In this document: one piece after another, positions 27,343-36,452 of the stretch
Position numbering within the stretch: position 1 is the stretch's first letter
How the letters are laid out: each line of letters starts with the position of its first letter
Assembly (NCBI RefSeq): GCF_004341395.1
Contig: NZ_SLXT01000006.1
Span: 62,001 to 126,000, forward strand
Origin: Heliophilum fasciatum
Lineage (GTDB): Bacteria > Bacillota > Desulfitobacteriia > Heliobacteriales > Heliobacteriaceae
Direction of reading: 5' to 3'
DNA length: 64,000 nt
Made by a program: the position numbers and the translations under genes
Notes under the pieces: generated by a model
Database searches by the model: none
Told to the model about the DNA's origin: nothing
What the model saw: the letters and a program-made list of their open reading frames with translations, nothing else

Positions 27343-28575
27343 ATGCAAGCGATCGAACAAAGGGCCGGTGATCAGCCGGTGACGCCCCGGGCTGCCCTCG
27401 ATGATGTCACCGGCGCGCTGGCCGCTTGGGTGGAAGTCGATCTCGACGCCATCGCCCATAACGCTCGCGCCGTTCGCCGGCACATCGGCGCAGAGACGAT
27501 CTTTTATGCCGTTGTTAAAGCCAACGCCTACGGCTGCGGAGCTGTGGCTTGCGCCCGTACGTTGCTTGAAGCCGGTGCCGATCGCCTGGCGGTTACTCAT
27601 GTAGTCGAAGGCCGGGAACTGCGCCGTCATGGCATCGAAGCCCCGATTCTCGTCATGGGGCCGACGTTGCCGGGCGAGATGGACGCGCTGGTGGCTGCTG
27701 ATTTGACGCCGGCCATCAGCACCGTCGAAGCGGCGGAGGCGCTCCGCCAGGCCGTACAAGCCCAGAGCAAAGCGAACTACCCGGTGCAGATTAAAGTGGA
27801 GACCGGCCTCGGGCGCACCGGCGTAACACCGGAACAAGCGCCATCGCTGGTGCAAGCCATCCTCGTCATGGAGGAACTGGTGATCGAAGGCGCCTTTACC
27901 CATCTGGCCACGGCCGCCACGGGCGATCCGGCCTGGGTACATCATCAGGCGCGCCAATTCGAGCAGGCCCTTCGAGCGATGGAAGCCGCCGGGGCCGTGT
28001 TGCCGATTGTGCATCTGGCCAATTCGGCGGCCACACTGGCTTATCCTGAATATCGATGGACGGCGGTACGTGTGGGCACACTGTTGTATGGACAGTCCCC
28101 GCTGGCCGGTGGCAGCGCCATGATCGATGTGCGTGATCCCTGGCGGCTCAAAGCGCGCATCGCCCACGTCGCTGATGTACCGGCCGGGCACGGTGTAGGC
28201 TACGGCCGCGCTTTTGTGACGTCCCGGCCGACGACGGTGGCCGTTGTGCCTGTGGGGTACGTCGACGGTTGGCAACTGGAACCGGTCAGTGTACCGGTGG
28301 GCATCATCGATTTGCTCAAAGTGCTGGCCAAACAAGCGCTGGCTTTTTTCGGCTACGGGCCGGGGCGGCGCCGGGTCCGTGTCGGTGATCAGGAGCGGCC
28401 TGTTCTTGGTAAAGTGGCCATGCAGTTTACCATGATCGATGTGACCGGCATGGATGTCTGCATCGGTGATCCGGTGGAACTGCCGGCCCGGCGCACCGTG
28501 ATTCGACCGGACTTACCGCGGGTATGGGTAGCGTCGGGGGCGGCAGAGCAACAGGAAAAGAGGGATGAACGGTGA
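27343..28575 (+). CDS. alr: Alanine racemase, variant form
   Basis: PLP enzyme interconverting L- and D-alanine for peptidoglycan. 410 residues. Schiff-base lysine K59 in YAVVKANAYGCG; catalytic tyrosine in GVGYGRAF. Odd points: a 25-residue N-terminal extension; about 30 extra residues after VPVGYVDGW (LEPVSVPVGIIDLLKVLAKQ and on); GKVAMQFTMIDVTG where most Alr have GR(V/I)xMDQ. Similar forms occur in Peptococcaceae as far as I recall. ATG 27343 is preceded by AAGGGACGAAGCC; ATG 27325 overlaps the femAB stop. The sppA start overlaps its stop. Confidence 0.92.
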   Translation: MQAIEQRAGDQPVTPRAALDDVTGALAAWVEVDLDAIAHNARAVRRHIGAETIFYAVVKANAYGCGAVACARTLLEAGADRLAVTHVVEGRELRRHGIEAPILVMGPTLPGEMDALVAADLTPAISTVEAAEALRQAVQAQSKANYPVQIKVETGLGRTGVTPEQAPSLVQAILVMEELVIEGAFTHLATAATGDPAWVHHQARQFEQALRAMEAAGAVLPIVHLANSAATLAYPEYRWTAVRVGTLLYGQSPLAGGSAMIDVRDPWRLKARIAHVADVPAGHGVGYGRAFVTSRPTTVAVVPVGYVDGWQLEPVSVPVGIIDLLKVLAKQALAFFGYGPGRRRVRVGDQERPVLGKVAMQFTMIDVTGMDVCIGDPVELPARRTVIRPDLPRVWVASGAAEQQEKRDER

Positions 28576-29510
28576 CCACGAAAAAGTGGGTAGTCGGTGG
28601 TCTGGCGGCGATTCTCGTGGCCTCTTTCGCAGCGCTCTTTTTTTATGGACCGAATCATGACGCCAAGCCAAGCAAAGGACCCGGTGCCGATCAAACGGTA
28701 GCGGTGGTGCGTGTGGAAGGCGTGATCAGCGACGCATCGACGGGCACGGTATTGGCGACACCGGGCAGCGGGCGGCAGATTTTGGAGACGCTGCGCCAGT
28801 TGCGTGATGATTCGTCGATCAAAGCGGTGGTGCTACGCATCAATTCGCCGGGCGGAACGTCGGCAGCATCACAAGAGCTAGGGGAAGAATTGGCCAAGGT
28901 CCGGCAATCCGGTAAAGTCGTTGTGGCTTCCATGGGGGAGATGGCTACGTCCGGCGGGTACTGGCTGGCGGCCAAGTGTGACAAGATTGTGGCATTGCCG
29001 ACGACGACGACAGGCTCTATCGGTGTGCGTATCGACTACGCAAACTTACAAGAACTGTATAAAAAGATTGGCTACCGTCCCGGTGTGATCAAAAGCGGCC
29101 CTTATAAAGACATCCTTTCGACGGATCGTGAGTTGACACCGGAAGAATTAGCCATTGTGCAAGCGTTGGTCAACGACACTTATGAACAGTTTCTCGATGT
29201 GGTCGCTGACGGGCGCAAGATGACCAAAGATCAAGTGCGTACCTTGGCCGACGGGCGCATCTATACCGGTCGCCAAGCGCTGAACGTGGGCCTCGTCGAT
29301 GAGCTGGGCACCTTTTATGATGCTGTCGATCGGGCGGCGCAACTGGCCGGGATCGAAGGCGAGCCGGTGATCGAAGAATACGGCAATATAAGCACCTTAG
29401 AAAAACTTCTTGGCTCCATGGGGGCGCAAAGCAAGCTCCAGCAAGCGGTGACGCCGGCGGACTTCTTGCGCTGGCTGCAAGTGGACCAAGGAAAACCGGC
29501 ACTCCCCTAA
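28572..29510 (+). CDS. sppA: Signal peptide peptidase SppA
   Basis: Membrane-bound serine protease that degrades leftover signal peptides. 312 residues, the short Gram-positive form. One N-terminal membrane anchor (residues 7-25) puts the catalytic domain outside. The catalytic dyad is S127 in GEMATSGGYW and K179 in KSGPYKD, 52 residues apart as in B. subtilis SppA. INSPGGTSAAS is also conserved. GTG start overlapping the alr stop (GTGA). Confidence 0.95.
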   Translation: MTTKKWVVGGLAAILVASFAALFFYGPNHDAKPSKGPGADQTVAVVRVEGVISDASTGTVLATPGSGRQILETLRQLRDDSSIKAVVLRINSPGGTSAASQELGEELAKVRQSGKVVVASMGEMATSGGYWLAAKCDKIVALPTTTTGSIGVRIDYANLQELYKKIGYRPGVIKSGPYKDILSTDRELTPEELAIVQALVNDTYEQFLDVVADGRKMTKDQVRTLADGRIYTGRQALNVGLVDELGTFYDAVDRAAQLAGIEGEPVIEEYGNISTLEKLLGSMGAQSKLQQAVTPADFLRWLQVDQGKPALP

Positions 29511-29528
29511 TCCGGAACGAAAGGCGGA

Positions 29529-30260
29529 ATGGCTGTGGAGGAAAAACAACCGTGGCCGGAGGCAAGTGGGCCCGGTACGGCTGATGAGAAAGGGCCGTTG
29601 CCGGCCGCCGACGGGGGCGTAGCCGAACCGGTGATGACTACCAACAATTGGCCCTGGAGTGACTATCTCTACTATGTGCTGGTGGCACCGGTACGGGCAC
29701 TGCGCCAGGCGGCACGGCAAAAACCCTTGGGCCTGGCCGTAGCCGTCGTGTTGACCATCGCCATGATCGCCTTGGCGGCCCAGATTTTGCTCGGGCCGCC
29801 GGAGGCGGGCTTTATGGGCCGCCCCATGAACAGCAGCACATGGCGGGCACTGGTCACCCTGGCCGGAACCGGCGCCATCATCATCGGTCTTGGTGGTTGG
29901 ATCATGGCCGCCGCGTTTTTTAACCTGGCCGGGGAGCTGCTGCGGGGTCGGCCCAATGCCAAAGGGTTACTGACGGCGCTGGGGTTGGCGCAATTGCCCA
30001 ACTTGTTCCAGATTCCGCTGCAAGCGATCGACGCAACCGTCGGCTTGCCCCAAGGCGTAGAGAGTTTACTGGTCACAGTGCTTTCCCTTTGGGTGGCCCT
30101 GTTACAGATCATCGCTGTGCGCGAAGCGCTGGCCCTCAGCACGGGGCGAGCGTTGCTCATTGTTTGCGTACCGCTTTTGCTGATTGGCGCCATTACCGTT
30201 GCGGCGGTCATCGCGGCGGTGACCTTTATTCATGCCGTGCCCGGCTTGTCGACGCTCTAA
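29529..30260 (+). CDS. Yip1-like multi-pass membrane protein
   Basis: 243 residues. The first 40 are hydrophilic and acidic/Pro-rich. Five hydrophobic segments then follow, approximately 72-92, 115-140, 155-180, 183-203 and 213-238, the layout of Yip1-domain proteins. YYVLVAPVRALRQAARQKP before the first helix is typical of bacterial members. Function unknown. It starts 18 bp after sppA (AACGAAAGGCGGA upstream) and is last in the femAB-alr-sppA operon, before a terminator. Confidence 0.7.
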   Translation: MAVEEKQPWPEASGPGTADEKGPLPAADGGVAEPVMTTNNWPWSDYLYYVLVAPVRALRQAARQKPLGLAVAVVLTIAMIALAAQILLGPPEAGFMGRPMNSSTWRALVTLAGTGAIIIGLGGWIMAAAFFNLAGELLRGRPNAKGLLTALGLAQLPNLFQIPLQAIDATVGLPQGVESLLVTVLSLWVALLQIIAVREALALSTGRALLIVCVPLLLIGAITVAAVIAAVTFIHAVPGLSTL

Positions 30261-30335
30261 CGACTTGCGCCGATATCACCTGGCTTTGGTGGCTCCCCAA
30301 GCATGTCCACAAGCGAAAAAAGCGCATCACCAAAA

Positions 30336-30368
30336 ACCTGCCAGAACCAACGGCAGGTCTTTTTTTGC
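30336..30368 (+). terminator. Terminator of the femAB-alr-sppA-Yip1 operon
   Basis: ACCTGCC and GGCAGGT form a 7-bp perfect stem around nine bases, followed by C and eight Ts. Confidence 0.88.
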
Positions 30369-30426
30369 CCGGAAAGGAGATTTGCTTTAGGATACTTTGT
30401 TAAATCCGTGGTTTTTTTAAAAAATG

Positions 30427-30456
30427 GCAGGAAAGCGGACGGCGGATCGCGAATCG
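30427..30456 (+). promoter_or_regulatory. Candidate sigma-H promoter of spo0F
   Basis: GCAGGAAAG fits the -35 consensus RnAGGAwWW, and GAATCG follows a 12-bp spacer plus CGC, close to RnnGAATww. The first purine of the -10 is a mismatch. B. subtilis spo0F is sigma-H dependent, which supports the reading. Confidence 0.4.
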
Positions 30457-30523
30457 ATCCTGCGAGCAATGTGGTTACTGATAACGATTACAATTGACGA
30501 AGAGTCAGAGAGGAGGCATGCCA

Positions 30524-30916
30524 ATGCCCGATCAAGCGCAAATATTGGTCGTCGATGATCAGCGTGGGGTCCGCCATTTGCTTGTCGACGCGCTGATGTT
30601 GCTTGATATTAAGGCCGATACAGCAAGCAATGGCAACGAAGCACTGGCTCGATTGACCCAAAGTGCCTACGACCTGGTCATTCTCGACATGAAGATGCCG
30701 GGATTGAGCGGTCTCCAAGTGGCGGTGGAACTGCACCGCCACGGTAAAGTGCCGGAGATCTGGCTGATGACGGCCTATGATGACGTAGAACTGCGCCAGC
30801 AAGCGATCGTCCAGGGGATTCACCGCCAGATTACCAAGCCTTTTGACGTGCTACAATTAGTCGAAGATATCCGGACTTGGATAACGGCAAAACAAGCCGA
30901 AAAAGCGTTGTTTTAA
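30524..30916 (+). CDS. spo0F: Sporulation response regulator Spo0F
   Basis: Single-domain receiver that relays phosphate in the sporulation phosphorelay. 130 residues, no output domain. The acidic pocket is DD at 11-12, phospho-acceptor D55 in LVILDMKMPG, T83 in LMTAYD and K105 in ITKPFD, nearly the same numbering as B. subtilis Spo0F (54/82/104). ATG 30524 has GAGGAGG at good spacing; ATG 30518 is too close. Its place before fba is the B. subtilis order. Confidence 0.9.
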   Translation: MPDQAQILVVDDQRGVRHLLVDALMLLDIKADTASNGNEALARLTQSAYDLVILDMKMPGLSGLQVAVELHRHGKVPEIWLMTAYDDVELRQQAIVQGIHRQITKPFDVLQLVEDIRTWITAKQAEKALF

Positions 30917-31004
30917 GCAGAAAAAACTATGTTGATCCTGGCAGTGGGAAAAGAGGATTTTCTAGTAGAGCGTTGAATAATGGGGGAGAGAGGAGGTTAT
31001 CCAC

Positions 31005-31673
31005 ATGACTGTGTCCACCATGACAATTGTCACATTGCGGTGTCCTGTGTGCGGCCGCATGGAGTTTCACGCCCTTTCGCTGTTTGCGTTTGCCGGCCGA
31101 AAAAACCAGAAGCTCTATTGCAGTTGCGGGGCGGAAGTAATGACGGTGGGCAGCAAGGATCGGCGACAATTCTGGTTACAGATCCACTGTATCATGTGTG
31201 AAACGCAACACCTCTATTGGTTTACCCGCAAGCAGCTCTGGGCGCACAACCTGATCGATCTGCAGTGCGTGGAGACCCTCGTCGACATTGGTTATGTCGG
31301 CCCGCGAGACAAGGTAAAAGCGGCAATCATGAAGCAGGAAAAGTCTCTCCAGGAAATGGCCGCCGATCTGGGTGTGGCCGATTACTTTGAAAATCCCGAG
31401 ATCATGTATGAAGTGCTGGAACGGTTGCATCAATTGGCTGAGGCAGGGCTCTTGTCTTGTACCTGCGGGAGCCGGCAGATTGCCGTGGAAGTATTTCCCG
31501 ATCGCGTGGAATTGCGTTGTGAAGTTTGCGATCATACCTGTACCTGCTATGCCGAATCCGACAACGATCTGGAAAGCGTCAAACGATTTGATAACATACA
31601 GATTCAAGGAGCCTATCATCCGGTACCCCGGAATCGCGGGGCCCGGAAGCGGCCAACCAAAAAGACAACGTAA
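31005..31673 (+). CDS. Unrecognised multi-zinc-ribbon protein
   Basis: 222 residues, no family recognised. Four cysteine groups are visible: CPVC (about 13-16) with CSC (about 39-41), CIMC (about 62-65), CTC near 150-152, and CEVCDHTCTC near 172-181. These could build at least two zinc ribbons separated by a helical middle (about 95-145: KVKAAIMKQEKSLQEMAADLG). The tail is basic (RNRGARKRPTKKTT), suggesting nucleic-acid contact. It begins about 90 bp after spo0F without a terminator between, so probably co-transcribed. The start may be at ATG 31005 or ATG 31020. Confidence 0.75.
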   Translation: MTVSTMTIVTLRCPVCGRMEFHALSLFAFAGRKNQKLYCSCGAEVMTVGSKDRRQFWLQIHCIMCETQHLYWFTRKQLWAHNLIDLQCVETLVDIGYVGPRDKVKAAIMKQEKSLQEMAADLGVADYFENPEIMYEVLERLHQLAEAGLLSCTCGSRQIAVEVFPDRVELRCEVCDHTCTCYAESDNDLESVKRFDNIQIQGAYHPVPRNRGARKRPTKKTT

Positions 31674-31686
31674 GTGGATCATGCGG

Positions 31687-31733
31687 CCGCAGTTTCTGAT
31701 GCTCACCCCATCAGTCGTGCGGTTTTTATTTTT
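31687..31733 (+). terminator. Terminator after the zinc-ribbon gene
   Basis: CCGCA-GTTT-CTGATG pairs with CATCAG-TCG-TGCGG (stem with an internal loop), apical loop CTCACCC, followed by TTTTTATTTTT. Confidence 0.75.
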
Positions 31734-31843
31734 CAAATCCCATCGTTCCATCCAGCGGCGTGCATGGGGATCCGCCGGATCAGGCATTCTGTTCCTATGG
31801 TGGGTTCTTTGCAATAGAACTAATTTATCAAGGAGGTTTTTTC

Positions 31844-32704
31844 ATGCCTATGGTTTCCGTGGCCCAGCTTCTTGCCAAGGCAAAAGAGGGGAAATATGCA
31901 GTAGGTGCATTTAACTGCAACAATATGGAGATTGTCCAAGCGATCGTTGCTGCTGCCGAAGCAGAGCGCGCTCCCGTGATCATTCAAGCGTCCCAAGGGG
32001 CGATTAAGTATGCCGGTATCGAATACATTGTTGCCCTGGCCCGTTTGGCCGCTGACCAATCGACCATCCCGGTAGCGCTGCACCTTGATCATGGCACTTC
32101 GTTTGAGCAGTGTGTCAAATGCATCGCCAGCGGTTTTACGTCGGTCATGATCGATGGCTCCAAGCATCCCCTCGATGAAAACATCGCCCTGACCAATCGC
32201 GTCTTGGCCGTCGCTCGGGCCGTCGGCGTTTCGGTGGAAGGCGAACTGGGCAAGATCGGCGGCACCGAAGATGACATCCATGTGGATGAACGGGATGTCT
32301 TTTTCACGGAGCCTGCGGAAGCGCTGCGTTTTGTGCAAGAAACGGGCGTCGACTCCTTTGCGCCGGCGTTCGGTACGGCCCATGGCCAATACAAAGGCCG
32401 TCCCGAGTTGGACTTTGCTCGCCTGGAGAAGATCTATTCGCTCGTTCCGGAAACGCCCATCGTCATGCATGGCTCTTCCGGTGTGCCTGATGAAGACATT
32501 CGCCGGGCCATTGAACGGGGCGGCGTGCGCAAGATCAACATTGACACGAACATTCGCGAGCAATTTGTGGCTGGTGTCAAAGAAGCCATCGCCAAAAATC
32601 CTGCCGAGATCGACCCGCGTAAACTCCTGGGACCGGCGAAGGAAAAGATGATCGAGATCATTCGTGAAAAAATCCGGTTGTTCGGATCGTCTGGTCAAGC
32701 CTAA
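31844..32704 (+). CDS. fba: Fructose-1,6-bisphosphate aldolase, class II
   Basis: Zinc-dependent cleavage/condensation of fructose-1,6-bisphosphate in glycolysis and gluconeogenesis. 286 residues. The metal and catalytic motif is VALHLDHGTSFE (D82, H83). Further zinc histidines are in FGTAHGQYKG and IVMHGSSGVPD, and the phosphate-binding part is KINIDTNIR. ATG 31844 follows AAGGAGG. Directly followed by fsa and glpX, a sugar-phosphate cluster. Confidence 0.96.
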   Translation: MPMVSVAQLLAKAKEGKYAVGAFNCNNMEIVQAIVAAAEAERAPVIIQASQGAIKYAGIEYIVALARLAADQSTIPVALHLDHGTSFEQCVKCIASGFTSVMIDGSKHPLDENIALTNRVLAVARAVGVSVEGELGKIGGTEDDIHVDERDVFFTEPAEALRFVQETGVDSFAPAFGTAHGQYKGRPELDFARLEKIYSLVPETPIVMHGSSGVPDEDIRRAIERGGVRKINIDTNIREQFVAGVKEAIAKNPAEIDPRKLLGPAKEKMIEIIREKIRLFGSSGQA

Positions 32705-32733
32705 GCAGGGAGTAAAGAGCAGGAGGTAGTACC

Positions 32734-33381
32734 GTGCGTTTATTTCTGGACAGTGCGAATATTGCCGAGATCCGGGCGGCCAATGAACTGGGTGTGATCA
32801 GCGGTGTCACGACGAATCCGTCGCTGATTGCCAAAGAGGGCCGGAATTTTCAACAGGTCGTGGAGGAAATTACCTCGATCGTAGACGGCCCGATTTCGGC
32901 CGAAGTGATTGGTATGCAAGCGGAAGCCATGGTGGCCGAGGCGCAGGAATTGGTCAAGATCCATCCCAATATCGTGATCAAGATTCCCATGTGTGCCGAA
33001 GGCCTCAAAGCGACGGCCCAACTGTCGCGCCAAGGGATCGCCACCAATGTGACGTTGATTTTTTCGGCCAATCAAGGGCTGTTAGCGGCGCTGGCCGGTG
33101 CTACCTATGTCAGTCCTTTTGTGGGACGGCTCGACGATGTAGGCCAAGAAGGCATGGACATGGTCCGTGAACTGGTCGAGATTCTGGCGATTCACGATCT
33201 GGACACGGAAGTGATTGCCGCCAGCATTCGCCATCCCGTGCATGTCACGGCGGCGGCTCGTGCCGGAGCGTCGATTGCTACCGTCCCTTATAAAGTCTTG
33301 CAGCAAATGATCGGTCATCCCTTGACGGAAGCGGGGATCGAAAAGTTCCTGCAAGATTGGGAAACAGTGAAAAATAAATAG
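32734..33381 (+). CDS. fsa: Fructose-6-phosphate aldolase / transaldolase-like protein
   Basis: Small transaldolase-family TIM barrel (215 residues). The Schiff-base lysine is K83 in [22 protein letters not shown] near 23-36 and [11 protein letters not shown] near 124-134 are signatures. Members act as transaldolase (pentose phosphate pathway) or F6P aldolase; the sequence does not decide between them. GTG start with AGGAGGTAGTACC upstream. 29 bp after fba. Confidence 0.92.
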   Translation: MRLFLDSANIAEIRAANELGVISGVTTNPSLIAKEGRNFQQVVEEITSIVDGPISAEVIGMQAEAMVAEAQELVKIHPNIVIKIPMCAEGLKATAQLSRQGIATNVTLIFSANQGLLAALAGATYVSPFVGRLDDVGQEGMDMVRELVEILAIHDLDTEVIAASIRHPVHVTAAARAGASIATVPYKVLQQMIGHPLTEAGIEKFLQDWETVKNK

Positions 33382-33426
33382 AAAACGAACAACCGGGTGG
33401 GGACACAGAGGAGATAAATAGGGATT

Positions 33427-34425
33427 ATGAACAGAAGATTAGCATTAGAATTTGCCCGTGTGACGGAAGCGGCGGCGTTGGCGGCAGCGCGCTGGATGGG
33501 CCGGGGCAACAAGAATGCAGCCGATGAAGCAGCGACGGAAGCGATGCGCGCCATGTTTGACAGCATTCACATGGACGGCACCGTCGTCATCGGTGAAGGG
33601 GAAATGGATGAAGCGCCGATGCTTTATATCGGTGAACGCGTCGGTACCGGCGAAGAACCGCAATTGGATATTGCCGTTGATCCCCTGGAAGGCACCAACC
33701 TGGTTGCCAAGGGCTTGGCCGGTTCGATCGCCGTTATGGCCATCGCCGACCGGGGATGTTTGCTCCATGCGCCCGATATGTACATGGACAAAATCGTCGT
33801 CGGTCCGCGGGCAGCCGGTCGGATTTCGCTGGATGCGCCGGTGGAAGATAACCTGCGCAATGTCGCCGATGCCCTCGGCAAAGACGTGGAAGACCTGACG
33901 GTGGTGATTCTCGATCGGCCTCGTCACCAAGCGTTGATCCACTCGGTGCGTGCTGCCGGTGCGCGGATTCACCTGATCGGTGACGGTGACGTGGCGCCGG
34001 CCGTGGCGACGGCGTTTCCCGATTCCGGGATCGATATCATGATGGGGATCGGCGGTGCACCGGAAGGCGTCATCGCGGCGGCGGCGATTCGTTGTCTCGG
34101 CGGGGAGATGCAAGGGCGTCTTTGGCCGGAAAATGAGCAAGAAGAAGCTCGTTGTCGCACCATGGGCCTCGATGATCCCCGGAAACTGTTGACCATGGAT
34201 GATCTGGTCCAAGGCCACGGTGTGGTTTTTGCGGCCACCGGCATCACCGACGGCAGCCTGCTCAAAGGAGTCAAGTTCACCGCCGAAGGTGCCCATACGC
34301 ACACGCTCGTCATTCGTGGACGGACAGGCACGGTGCGCTTCATCAATGCGTTACACCGTTTAGATAAAAAGCCCTTTTTCGGACTGGGCCGTCAAGGTTG
34401 CACCAACCCTGAATTTGAGGCATAA
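33427..34425 (+). CDS. glpX: Fructose-1,6-bisphosphatase class II GlpX
   Basis: Dephosphorylates fructose-1,6-bisphosphate in gluconeogenesis. 332 residues. Metal-binding motifs [18 protein letters not shown] (about 55-72) and [16 protein letters not shown] (about 81-95) are intact, as are [14 protein letters not shown] and [16 protein letters not shown]. Start ATG 33427 with GAGGAGATAAATAGGG upstream. Third gene after fba and fsa. Confidence 0.95.
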   Translation: MNRRLALEFARVTEAAALAAARWMGRGNKNAADEAATEAMRAMFDSIHMDGTVVIGEGEMDEAPMLYIGERVGTGEEPQLDIAVDPLEGTNLVAKGLAGSIAVMAIADRGCLLHAPDMYMDKIVVGPRAAGRISLDAPVEDNLRNVADALGKDVEDLTVVILDRPRHQALIHSVRAAGARIHLIGDGDVAPAVATAFPDSGIDIMMGIGGAPEGVIAAAAIRCLGGEMQGRLWPENEQEEARCRTMGLDDPRKLLTMDDLVQGHGVVFAATGITDGSLLKGVKFTAEGAHTHTLVIRGRTGTVRFINALHRLDKKPFFGLGRQGCTNPEFEA

Positions 34426-34489
34426 TAAACCGTAGGAATGACAACATGCAAAGGCATCGTTGCACCAAGAAGAAATGGCGGGGATAGCC

Positions 34490-34978
34490 ATGAAGCGGTG
34501 GCAGAATTTTAAGCGCTACTTGCGATTGCAGTATTTGCGATTGTTGCGTTTGCGTGATCAACCGGAACCTCTGGCGCGAGGCGTAGCCTTGGGCTTTGCT
34601 TCTGGCTTTGGCCCTTTTTTTGGTATTGGTGTCTTGGCCGCCTATGCCTTTGCGGCGTTGCTCAAAGGCAATCGTGTCGCTGCGGTGTTGACGGCACTGA
34701 TGTTTAAATGGGCAATTCCGTTGTTCATGGCCACAAATATGGCCATCGGCACGTTAGTGCTTGGTGATGCATCTGGCTATGGAGCGCAAGGGATTCAATC
34801 GCATGATCTGATGACGTGGCAGTTTTGGCAAAGTGCCGGTTTGGCTTATGTGACCGGCAGCGCTGTCAGCAGTACGATTGCCTATGGCCTTACCTACTAT
34901 CCGGTGCGCCGGTGGGCGCTGCAGCGGCAGCAGGGCCGGCAGCAACGTCGTAACGCAGCATCATCCTATGTGGCGTAA
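34490..34978 (+). CDS. DUF2062 membrane protein
   Basis: 162 residues with an N-terminal basic amphipathic region (MKRWQNFKRYLRLQYLRLLRL), then PLARGVALGFASGFGPFFGIGVLAAYAFA, the DUF2062 hallmark, with two helical hairpins and a basic C-terminus. Function unknown. ATG 34490 is chosen over 34460 because GGCGGGGAT lies just upstream. It takes the position where B. subtilis has rho between glpX and rpmE. Confidence 0.82.
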   Translation: MKRWQNFKRYLRLQYLRLLRLRDQPEPLARGVALGFASGFGPFFGIGVLAAYAFAALLKGNRVAAVLTALMFKWAIPLFMATNMAIGTLVLGDASGYGAQGIQSHDLMTWQFWQSAGLAYVTGSAVSSTIAYGLTYYPVRRWALQRQQGRQQRRNAASSYVA

Positions 34979-35014
34979 CGGAAGCGGTTGCGTTAGTAAA
35001 GCATCACACCGTAG

Positions 35015-35045
35015 TTGCATGAATCGCAACCGGTCAATGTATAAT
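35015..35045 (+). promoter_or_regulatory. Candidate promoter of the M23 peptidase gene
   Basis: TTGCAT (35015-35020) and a perfect TATAAT (35040-35045), spacing 19 bp, longer than optimal. Confidence 0.45.
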
Positions 35046-35108
35046 GCATATTGAAGATGGGCAATCTATCATCGGGACCGCAATGATCCGAGGTGATTGT
35101 TCATAACT

Positions 35109-36086
35109 ATGGTTTCGAACAAAAGAGACACCAACGGTCCCAAGGCTGTTTCGTGTCTCTTACTTTTTTGCCTGTGGACGTCCGTCAGTTTGGCCGTGCC
35201 CGCTGTAAGCTCCGCGTGGACGGAGGCTATCGCTGATGTTTTTCAGTCCTCACCGCCGGTAAAGGCCGGCTTGGATGATGATGAAGTGGCACGCTTACTC
35301 AAAGGTGAGGCGGAAGCAGGGCAACCGGTAACAACGGTGGCCATGAACGTTCCGGTGCAAGGTGCAACCGGTGATAACCGGCAGCGCGCGGAAGCTTCGA
35401 AGTTCCACATTGTACGTTCCGGAGAAACGCTGTATACGATTGCCCGTACCAACCATATACCTGTCGAACGGTTGCTTGCACTAAACGGTCTGACGCCAAG
35501 CAACCCCATTTATCCGGGACAAAATTTGCAATTGCAGTCTCCCGAGGACGCGGAAGATGCCCTGGGTGGAGGCGAACTTGATCGGGACGGACGTGGCGAT
35601 GACGTAGAGCAGGACGTAGCGGGTTTGCCCCCCGATGGTGATCGGCAAGCCAAGGAAAAGAGAGAGCCACGAACGATCTACCCGTCACGGGGAGCGTTGC
35701 TTTCGGCCATGCGCCCGCCTCTCGTGGGTGTCATTACCTCCTCCTTTGGACCGCGCCGGCGAGGATTCCATCACGGTCTGGACATTGCCCGTGAAACCGG
35801 TGCACCGATCCGCGCTGCCCAAACCGGCAAGGTAACCTATGCCGGATGGCGGCCGGTCTATGGGAAAACGGTGATTCTGGAGCATGCCTATGGCGTGCGC
35901 ACCATCTACGGTCATCTGTCACGCCTGGCGGTTCGCCAAGGCGACGAAATCACGCGCGGTGAAGTGATTGGTGAGGTTGGTTCGACGGGAATATCCACCG
36001 GACCGCATTTGCATTGGGAAGTACAAGTCGAGCGCCGGGCGGTGAATCCGGCGGCCTATGTGAGCACCGCTGCCAAAGGCAATTAA
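35109..36086 (+). CDS. Secreted M23 peptidoglycan endopeptidase with LysM domain
   Basis: 325 residues. A signal peptide lies at about 1-36 ([24 protein letters not shown]). One LysM wall-binding domain follows ([30 protein letters not shown], about 96-143), an acidic linker (150-185), and a C-terminal LytM/M23 zinc peptidase ([21 protein letters not shown], then HLHWEVQ). The zinc ligands HxxxD and HxH are intact, so it should be active. ATG 35109 is used; a TTG at 35097 is in frame but overlaps the AGGTGA ribosome site. Confidence 0.9.
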   Translation: MVSNKRDTNGPKAVSCLLLFCLWTSVSLAVPAVSSAWTEAIADVFQSSPPVKAGLDDDEVARLLKGEAEAGQPVTTVAMNVPVQGATGDNRQRAEASKFHIVRSGETLYTIARTNHIPVERLLALNGLTPSNPIYPGQNLQLQSPEDAEDALGGGELDRDGRGDDVEQDVAGLPPDGDRQAKEKREPRTIYPSRGALLSAMRPPLVGVITSSFGPRRRGFHHGLDIARETGAPIRAAQTGKVTYAGWRPVYGKTVILEHAYGVRTIYGHLSRLAVRQGDEITRGEVIGEVGSTGISTGPHLHWEVQVERRAVNPAAYVSTAAKGN

Positions 36087-36094
36087 ATTCCCAC

Positions 36095-36123
36095 TTGCAC
36101 CATTCTTTGACCTATGGTACAAT
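36095..36123 (+). promoter_or_regulatory. Candidate sigma-A promoter of rpmE
   Basis: TTGCAC (36095-36100), 17 bp, TACAAT (36118-36123). A second -10 (TATAAT, 36133-36138) lies 10 bp downstream with TTGACC 20 bp before it. Confidence 0.6.
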
Positions 36124-36195
36124 CCTTTCTGTTATAATTTGCTGAAGTATGGCTCGGCCGATCGGTCTGGTCTGGGTGGGAAAGAGGTGAACCCT

Positions 36196-36396
36196 GTGAA
36201 AGAAGGGCTCCATCCGAATTATTTTCGGAGCAACGTGATGTGCGCCTGCGGTGAAACATTTGAAACAGGCTCGACGCGCAAAGAAATCAAAGTGGATGTC
36301 TGTTCCAAATGCCATCCTTTTTACACCGGCAAGAAATCTCGTCTGGTTGAGGTCGGTGGACGGGTCGACAAGTTCAAGAAGAAATACGGTATGTAA
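36196..36396 (+). CDS. rpmE: Ribosomal protein L31 (zinc-binding form)
   Basis: Large-subunit ribosomal protein, 66 residues. It starts [13 protein letters not shown], has CAC (about 15-17) and CSKC (about 36-39) as the four-cysteine zinc site, and ends FKKKYGM. GTG 36196 is preceded by AAAGAGGTGA; longer starts would add non-homologous residues. The terminator immediately following separates it from the DUF1385 gene. Confidence 0.96.
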   Translation: MKEGLHPNYFRSNVMCACGETFETGSTRKEIKVDVCSKCHPFYTGKKSRLVEVGGRVDKFKKKYGM

Positions 36397-36402
36397 GCCG
36401 TG

Positions 36403-36434
36403 TAGCAGAGCTCTTTTGTGCTCTGCTATTTTTC
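36403..36434 (+). terminator. Terminator of rpmE
   Basis: TAGCAGAGC and GCTCTGCTA form a perfect 9-bp stem around eight bases, followed by TTTTTC. Confidence 0.92.
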
Positions 36435-36452
36435 TATGCAAAGGAGGCGCTT

